Shown here piece by piece: positions 7,502 to 11,264 of a stretch of 11,264 nucleotides of DNA (the stretch's first letter is position 1; each line of letters begins with the position of its first letter). The notes beneath the pieces were generated by a model. The model searched no databases, had not been told where the DNA came from, and saw only the letters and a program-made list of their open reading frames with translations. Position numbers and translations under genes: made by a program. Origin of the DNA: Lachnospiraceae bacterium UBA3802 (GTDB lineage: Bacteria; Bacillota; Clostridia; Lachnospirales; Lachnospiraceae); assembly GCA_002369155.1 (NCBI GenBank), contig DFEM01000055.1, forward strand, positions 1 to 11,264. The letters are read 5' to 3'.

Positions 7502-7573
7502 ACAGGGATGTTTGCACTGCTCACGCGCGGGTCGCATCCGACAGCAGCCGGAATTATCCATTTGTGACCCTGT
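7502..7573 (-). promoter_or_regulatory. Structured leader segment between the T-box terminator and thrS
   Basis: Between the T-box terminator and the thrS ribosome binding site, the minus-strand RNA can form an outer stem ACAGGG/CCCTGT (7568-7573 with 7502-7507). A middle helix GCTGCT/AGCAGT, with one wobble pair, joins 7543-7548 with 7516-7521. An inner hairpin GTCG-GATG-CGAC lies at 7531-7542. An alternative pairing GGGTC/GACCC (7566-7570 with 7529-7533) would compete with the outer stem and inner hairpin. The segment is richer in G+C than its surroundings. No known RNA family was recognised; it may affect mRNA processing or stability. Confidence 0.35.
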
Positions 7574-7577
7574 ACAT

Positions 7578-7617
7578 AAAAAAATCACCCATAATATCCG
7601 ATTGGATACTAAGGGTG
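7578..7617 (-). terminator. T-box leader terminator hairpin
   Basis: On the minus strand CACCC (7613-7617) pairs with GGGTG (7586-7590) and TATCC pairs with GGATA within the same hairpin. Seven T follow (7578-7584). It lies just downstream of the T-box sequence, as expected for the helix that competes with the antiterminator. Confidence 0.88.
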
Positions 7618-7800
7618 CCATAAGCACGGTTCCACCTTAATTTTTCACTCATTGAAGTCTTTAACGTAACTGCACGGAGACGCTTACTTGATTCTGCGTT
7701 CGGCTCCAAAGTGGTCTTCATGTCAATCCGCACCGGCAACTCTCAGCAAATGCTGCCGTCTCTGTGAGCTTTCCTTAACACTACTCTCTTTTTCACAGCC
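7578..7800 (-). promoter_or_regulatory. T-box leader (threonine specifier) controlling thrS
   Basis: The minus-strand leader has the hallmarks of a T-box, which reads uncharged tRNA-Thr and allows transcription into thrS when charging is low. The conserved T-box sequence AAGGTGGAACCGTGC lies at 7624-7638. Stem I is closed by GGCT at 7797-7800 with AGCC at 7702-7705. Near the 3' side of Stem I, in GAAGACCACTTTGGAGC, an ACC threonine codon at 7713-7715 is the likely specifier. The terminator hairpin and T-run follow at 7578-7617. The synthetase downstream agrees with the specifier. Boundaries are approximate; the predicted transcript starts near 7810. Confidence 0.93.
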
Positions 7801-7816
7801 TTTAAATATATTCCAT

Positions 7817-7845
7817 ATAATAGTAAACATAAAGTTTTTTGTCAA
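7817..7845 (-). promoter_or_regulatory. Promoter for the thrS T-box transcript
   Basis: A perfect TTGACA -35 (7840-7845), a 17-base spacer and TATTAT -10 (7817-7822) on the minus strand place the start of transcription near 7810, just before T-box Stem I. The -35 overlaps that of the divergent plus-strand promoter. Confidence 0.85.
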
Positions 7846-7866
7846 TACCGCCTTGTGTGTTATAAT
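7839..7866 (+). promoter_or_regulatory. Promoter for the DUF2156-like gene and its operon
   Basis: On the plus strand TTGTCA (7839-7844, five of six consensus bases), a 16-base spacer and a perfect TATAAT (7861-7866) lie upstream of the gene starting at 7911. Transcription would begin near 7873. The -35 shares five bases with the thrS -35 on the other strand, so polymerase can hardly occupy both at once. Confidence 0.7.
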
Positions 7867-7910
7867 TAAATAAATTTTCAAAAATCAAAATGCAGACCAA
7901 AGAGAATTAT

Positions 7911-8822
7911 ATGATAAATTTTAAAAGCGTAACCTTAGCCGATAAGCCCTTAATCAACCGATATCTTCGTGAGTTCGGTTCTTCTTCATGTCAGCATTCG
8001 CTTTACCTTTTGACAGGTCTTTCCATGAAATACGGTGACGAATATGCCATCATTGACGATTGTCTTTTTATCCACCGAAGCAAACTCGATACAAAAGGAA
8101 AGAGAGTTTATCTCGCTCCTCTCGGTAATATAAAAGACAACTTTAAAAAATACATCGACATTCTTTTCGAAGATGCCAAAAGTTATAATGCAAAGCTTGA
8201 GTTTTTTACGGCAACGGAAAGATTCAAGGTTTTGCTCTTCGAAAACTATCCGGATGTATTTGAGTCAAAAGAGTCGAGAGATTACGATGAATATATTTAC
8301 GACACGGAAAGCCTCGGCGTTCTTTCGGGAAGACCTCTTGCACCGAAAAGAAACAGGGTCCGCGCTTTTTATTCATCCTACGAAGGACAGATTCGTATCG
8401 ATAACATAACCAACGACAATATAACCGACGTACTTCTTTTCCAAAAAGAATGGATTAAAAACAGACTCGAAGAAGAATACGACGAAATGCTCGAACGCGA
8501 AAACGAGGCCATCAAATTTTATCTGACCAATTATGACGAACTCGAATTCAGAGGAATAGTTGTATACATCAAGGGTACCGTTGTCGGATATGCCGCAGGA
8601 GTCTCACTTAATGACGAATGCATGGATGAGGTAATCGAGAAAGGCAGAAAAGATATTGTCGGCATTTACCAGCTTCTTTGCAATGAATTTGCTCTTCTTT
8701 GCTGCAAGGGATATAAATACATTAATCGCGAAGAAGATCTGGGTGTTGAAGGCTTAAGACGTGCAAAGACATCATATCAGCCACTTTTTATGCTTAAGAA
8801 ATATATAATAAACGAAAAATAA
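7911..8822 (+). CDS. DUF2156 / LPG-synthase-C-type (double GNAT-fold) protein, function unknown
   Basis: A 303-residue cytoplasmic protein resembling the DUF2156 family, related to the catalytic C-terminal domain of phosphatidylglycerol lysyltransferase (MprF), here without any membrane segments. Visible family features are SCQHSLYLLTGLSMKYG near 26-42, a central EYIYDTESLGVLSGRPL followed by KRNRVRAF (about 127-153), a VVGYAAGVSL strand near 224-233, and the C-terminal INREEDLGVEGLRRAKTSY (271-289), a conserved block in these proteins. MprF-type domains move an amino acid from aminoacyl-tRNA to a lipid, but soluble stand-alone members are mostly uncharacterised, so no substrate is claimed. 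The ATG at 7911 is preferred, with AAAGAGAA a few bases upstream. The ATG at 7890 has no ribosome binding site and would add seven residues. The next gene follows after 11 bases, suggesting an operon. Confidence 0.82.
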   Translation: MINFKSVTLADKPLINRYLREFGSSSCQHSLYLLTGLSMKYGDEYAIIDDCLFIHRSKLDTKGKRVYLAPLGNIKDNFKKYIDILFEDAKSYNAKLEFFTATERFKVLLFENYPDVFESKESRDYDEYIYDTESLGVLSGRPLAPKRNRVRAFYSSYEGQIRIDNITNDNITDVLLFQKEWIKNRLEEEYDEMLERENEAIKFYLTNYDELEFRGIVVYIKGTVVGYAAGVSLNDECMDEVIEKGRKDIVGIYQLLCNEFALLCCKGYKYINREEDLGVEGLRRAKTSYQPLFMLKKYIINEK

Positions 8823-8833
8823 AAGGATTAAAA

Positions 8834-9328
8834 ATGTTATCCGGTATATTAAAAAAAGAAGACTGCGCTTCCTGCAGATTCTGTTGTGCTTTCAAAAGAA
8901 CCTCGCTGTGGGAAGTACCCGTGTTTACCAAAGAAAATATCGAATCAATAAAACAGAATCCCGATTTGGATTCTTCCGTTTTGAATGTGACGGAATCGGA
9001 TGGGTATATAAAAGCGACTTATGATTTGAGCAGCAATTACAAAACAGACAATCCGCTCGAAGAAGCCCCCTGCCCTTATCTTGGCAAGAACGGATGCATC
9101 TTATCCGACAGCGAAAAGCCCTGGGATTGTAAAATCTGGCCTTTAAGGGTTATGAATAAAGATAATGAAAAAGTCATTGCCCTGACCCCTACCTGCCCTT
9201 CGATTAACAAACTGGATATTAACGACGTAAAAACTTACGTTGACGGAATTCGTGATGATTTATTGGAATATGCCCTGGAACATCCTTTCCTTGTAAAGGA
9301 ATACCGGGCAGATTTTCCGATTGTTTAA
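8834..9328 (+). CDS. YkgJ-type cysteine-cluster protein
   Basis: A 164-residue protein with eight cysteines placed as in the YkgJ / UPF0153 (CxxCxxCC) family of presumed zinc or iron-sulfur proteins. Cys11, 14, 17 and 18 form the N-terminal CASCRFCC motif. Cys80 and Cys88 sit in APCPYLGKNGC, Cys99 in PWDCKIWPL, and Cys121 in TPTCPS. No signal peptide or membrane segment is seen, so it is likely cytoplasmic. The ribosome binding site is AAGGA at 8823-8827. The gene starts 11 bases after the DUF2156-like gene and is probably translated from the same mRNA. The biochemical role of the family is not established; metal binding is inferred from the cysteine pattern. Confidence 0.85.
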   Translation: MLSGILKKEDCASCRFCCAFKRTSLWEVPVFTKENIESIKQNPDLDSSVLNVTESDGYIKATYDLSSNYKTDNPLEEAPCPYLGKNGCILSDSEKPWDCKIWPLRVMNKDNEKVIALTPTCPSINKLDINDVKTYVDGIRDDLLEYALEHPFLVKEYRADFPIV

Positions 9329-9330
9329 TA

Positions 9331-9336
9331 TATAAT
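9331..9336 (+). promoter_or_regulatory. Possible -10 element upstream of the second lipoprotein gene
   Basis: A perfect TATAAT lies 27 bases upstream of the start at 9364, just after the stop codon of the preceding gene. No convincing -35 is found 16-18 bases upstream. The lipoprotein gene may have a weak promoter of its own or belong to the preceding operon; no terminator separates them. Confidence 0.3.
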
Positions 9337-9363
9337 CTATTTTCTTTTCAGGAGGAGAATTTT

Positions 9364-11145
9364 ATGATTAAACTCAAAAAACTGTCAGCCTTTATTCTTA
9401 CGGGAATGCTGACAATTTCATTAACAGGGTGTCTCGGAAGCACAAACGACCCCATTTCAGGCGTCGATTTGTCAAATCCCGATCCCAAGATCAATGACAC
9501 TCAGGCTGTAACAGACGTAACTTCAACAGACGCCGGTGACAGTACAAATAATTCAGGTGATGTCTCAAGTGAACCTGATGTGACTGTTGAACCTGAAGTA
9601 AATGTTCCCAAAGTCCAGTCAGGCGAAGCTGTTTCTTACAAAGGTTCAATTCTTTTCAGAGAATACCATCCTTTCCAGTTTAACAGTAACGGCGTTTTCG
9701 GTGAATTTTCCAGAAATGATTTTGCCTATTCTGCTGCCGGAAGTTTATGTTCATTCGATCCGAAGAACCCCGAAAGCGGTGCGACAGAACTTTGTGAAGA
9801 TACAGGATACGGTAATTTCTATTTGATTGACGGCAAAGATTTATATTCACAAAAAGCTGTTGAAGGTGAGGATTATACCAGAGTTTATACAAGCGTATAC
9901 AAAACGGATTTAACCACGATGCAATCCGAAGATTTGTGTTCGGGAAGCATCCTCGGTTTCTCTCCGGACGGAACACATTTTTGCGCATATGATTATTCTC
10001 TTAATCCTTATCTTCAGCATTATTATATTTATGATACAGCCGACACAAGCAAAGAGGCTGCTCAGTTCGTATCAGACGATAATGTTATTTTCCTTGGCAT
10101 GGATAACGAAAACATATATGTTCTTAACGAATCTGATTCTTCGGATTCTTATTATGTTACACAAATCGGATTTGACGGGCTTGAGTACTGTCTGATCGAA
10201 TGTGATTTTAACTCCTTAAATGACCAGTATATTGCCACCTATCCTGAATTTTACGGAAACATTAATTTCACCGAAGACAATTTTACTTTCACAGTAGACT
10301 TTTATGAAGGAACAGGTCATTTTTACTACAGCAGTATCGATGTGACCGTACCCATCGCCAAAGACGGCAAACCTTCATCCACTCCGATATATGAAACCAG
10401 AATGGTGGATTCAACAAAATCAGAAGAAGGAGAAGATCCAAACAATAGTCTTCCCGATTCCATTGCAAAGTTCGAACAGTATCCCGAATATGAATCGGCA
10501 CGAGGTTTTGCAAAAGTAATCCAGTATTACAACACCTTTGATGAAGGAACTTTCTTCGCAATCGCCGATTGCCACAGAGATCCCATGGAAGATATCGGAT
10601 GGAGAGAAAACTATTATCTTCTTAATGTGGAATACTGTTTCGTTCCTGCATCGGAAAGAGAATATACCGTAATCGATACCATGTTCGATCAGCTCGGCGC
10701 AAAAGGAAATCTTTCCAATTATGAATACGATGAAGTAATGAATACAATGTATGTATTTGCTGGATTCTTTGAAGATGCAAATCATAACCTCGAAGGTATT
10801 TATTACGAGCCCGTTATGATTTCCGGTCCCGAAGGCCCCATCGAGGAAAGCTATTTTACTTATGTTACGGAATTTGCAGACGAATTCTATTTCGAAAGTC
10901 CTCTTGAGGATAACGTTCTCGATGATGAAAATTTCGTTGTAAGCGGCCTTGACGAATTCACAAAATACATCTTCGAACTTGAACCCGAATACAGACCCGT
11001 AAAAAATTCAGAGTACGATTACGAAGGTTATCTCGTTCTCGGTAATCAGGATTACAATTTCGAGGATCAGCCCGTTTACATTTGCCATATCGGATTTGAC
11101 AGCGAAGGTCATGTTTCATATATAAGACCCGTAATATTCGAATAA
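9364..11145 (+). CDS. Predicted surface lipoprotein, family not recognised
   Basis: A 593-residue lipoprotein with a basic N-terminus (KLKK), a hydrophobic stretch and the lipobox LTGC, Cys at 23. The next 65 or so residues are a low-complexity linker rich in Asp, Ser, Thr, Val and Asn, typical of a stalk through the cell wall. The body, from about 90, is rich in Tyr, Phe, Asp and Glu. It contains short strand-turn repeats such as YLIDGKDLYS (153), FLGMDNENIYVL (243) and QIGFDGLEYC (267), consistent with a beta-propeller in the first half. The second half (about 365-593) has no motif I can name. The start is well supported by AGGAGGAG at 9350-9357. The signal peptide resembles that of the other lipoprotein in this window, but the bodies are not obviously alike. 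It sits 35 bases after the Cys-cluster gene and is closed by a strong terminator. Confidence 0.8.
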   Translation: MIKLKKLSAFILTGMLTISLTGCLGSTNDPISGVDLSNPDPKINDTQAVTDVTSTDAGDSTNNSGDVSSEPDVTVEPEVNVPKVQSGEAVSYKGSILFREYHPFQFNSNGVFGEFSRNDFAYSAAGSLCSFDPKNPESGATELCEDTGYGNFYLIDGKDLYSQKAVEGEDYTRVYTSVYKTDLTTMQSEDLCSGSILGFSPDGTHFCAYDYSLNPYLQHYYIYDTADTSKEAAQFVSDDNVIFLGMDNENIYVLNESDSSDSYYVTQIGFDGLEYCLIECDFNSLNDQYIATYPEFYGNINFTEDNFTFTVDFYEGTGHFYYSSIDVTVPIAKDGKPSSTPIYETRMVDSTKSEEGEDPNNSLPDSIAKFEQYPEYESARGFAKVIQYYNTFDEGTFFAIADCHRDPMEDIGWRENYYLLNVEYCFVPASEREYTVIDTMFDQLGAKGNLSNYEYDEVMNTMYVFAGFFEDANHNLEGIYYEPVMISGPEGPIEESYFTYVTEFADEFYFESPLEDNVLDDENFVVSGLDEFTKYIFELEPEYRPVKNSEYDYEGYLVLGNQDYNFEDQPVYICHIGFDSEGHVSYIRPVIFE

Positions 11146-11155
11146 GTTTCTAAAT

Positions 11156-11193
11156 AAAAAATGAGCAAGCCTTTTCGGGCTTGCTTATTTTTT
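11156..11193. terminator. Bidirectional intrinsic terminator
   Basis: A stem of AGCAAGCC with GGCTTGCT (11164-11171 with 11178-11185), extendable by three pairs including a wobble, carries a six-base loop. Runs of A upstream and T downstream give a U-tract in both directions (TTATTTTTT on plus, CATTTTTT on minus). It ends the plus-strand lipoprotein gene and probably also the minus-strand gene entering from the right edge. Confidence 0.9.
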
Positions 11194-11199
11194 AGGAGA

Positions 11200-11264
11200 T
11201 TAATATCGTGTTAAACCTGCATATTTTAAAGCCTTGTATGCACTGTTTTTTGAAAAATTGAGCT
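11200..11264 (-). CDS. C-terminal end of an unidentified minus-strand gene
   Basis: Reading in from the right edge on the minus strand, one frame stays open for 20 codons, ending KNSAYKALKYAGLTRY and a TAA stop at 11200-11202. Its composition is protein-like. It also stops just before the bidirectional terminator, which is where a convergent gene should end. The fragment is too short to identify, and an open frame of this length can occur by chance. Confidence 0.5.
   Translation of the reverse strand, partial: LNFSKNSAYKALKYAGLTRY

Noticed and set aside
7452..7517. N-terminal extension of ThrS from an ATG at 7517
   Set aside because: It would encode a basic Ile/Arg-rich stretch unrelated to a TGS domain and lacks a ribosome binding site; the ATG at 7451 has a well-placed AAGGAG.
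7502..7573. Second tandem T-box before thrS
   Set aside because: There is structure but no second AAGGTGGAACC-type motif and no U-tract, so it is not a T-box.
7554..7739. Short minus-strand open frame in the thrS leader
   Set aside because: It coincides with the T-box RNA (T-box motif, terminator, specifier), which explains the sequence better than a peptide.
11208..11261. Plus-strand GTG-initiated frame of 17 codons with AGGAG upstream
   Set aside because: The peptide is short and unremarkable, it follows a terminator without a promoter, and the minus-strand frame over the same bases looks more protein-like.

Overview
The window looks like ordinary chromosomal DNA from an anaerobic, low-GC Gram-positive bacterium, most likely of the Clostridia and plausibly the Lachnospiraceae (Butyrivibrio/Roseburia-like). 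This is inferred from the A-rich Shine-Dalgarno sequences (AAGGAG, GGAGG), sigma-A-type promoters, a T-box-controlled threonyl-tRNA synthetase, a tig-clpP junction, a clostridial-type uridine phosphorylase, and lipoproteins with acidic, Tyr/Glu-rich bodies. No rRNA, tRNA, insertion sequence, integrase, phage gene or CRISPR array was seen.

Layout. Bases 1-7451 are coded on the minus strand. Reading that strand 5' to 3', they run: thrS with a long T-box leader; a uridine/nucleoside phosphorylase; a large lipoprotein joining a propeller-like region to an extracellular solute-binding domain; a DJ-1/PfpI-family protein; trigger factor (tig); and the first eight codons of clpP, which runs off the left edge. 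Intrinsic terminators follow thrS and the large lipoprotein gene. tig has a very good promoter of its own, so tig-clpP is a distinct unit. Bases 7839-7866 hold a plus-strand promoter whose -35 overlaps the -35 of the thrS promoter. From it run a DUF2156/LPG-synthase-C-like (GNAT-fold) protein and, 11 nt later, a Cys-cluster (YkgJ-type) protein. A second large lipoprotein of unknown function follows. A strong bidirectional hairpin terminator closes this unit against what appears to be the 3' end of another minus-strand gene at the right edge.

How it fits together. Most genes are housekeeping: nascent-chain folding and proteolysis (tig, clpP), tRNA charging (thrS) and pyrimidine salvage (udp-like). 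Two cell-surface lipoproteins give the window its accessory flavour. No ABC permease genes lie next to the solute-binding lipoprotein, so it is an orphan receptor in this window.

I do not see a convincing new multi-gene system. The points most worth a second look are: the propeller plus solute-binding fusion lipoprotein; the ThrS lacking its N-terminal TGS domain but keeping its T-box; a structured RNA segment between the T-box terminator and the thrS start codon; the overlapping divergent -35 elements; the inverted repeat around the tig promoter; the KTEE-repeat tail of trigger factor; and the uncharacterised DUF2156 / Cys-cluster / lipoprotein group.
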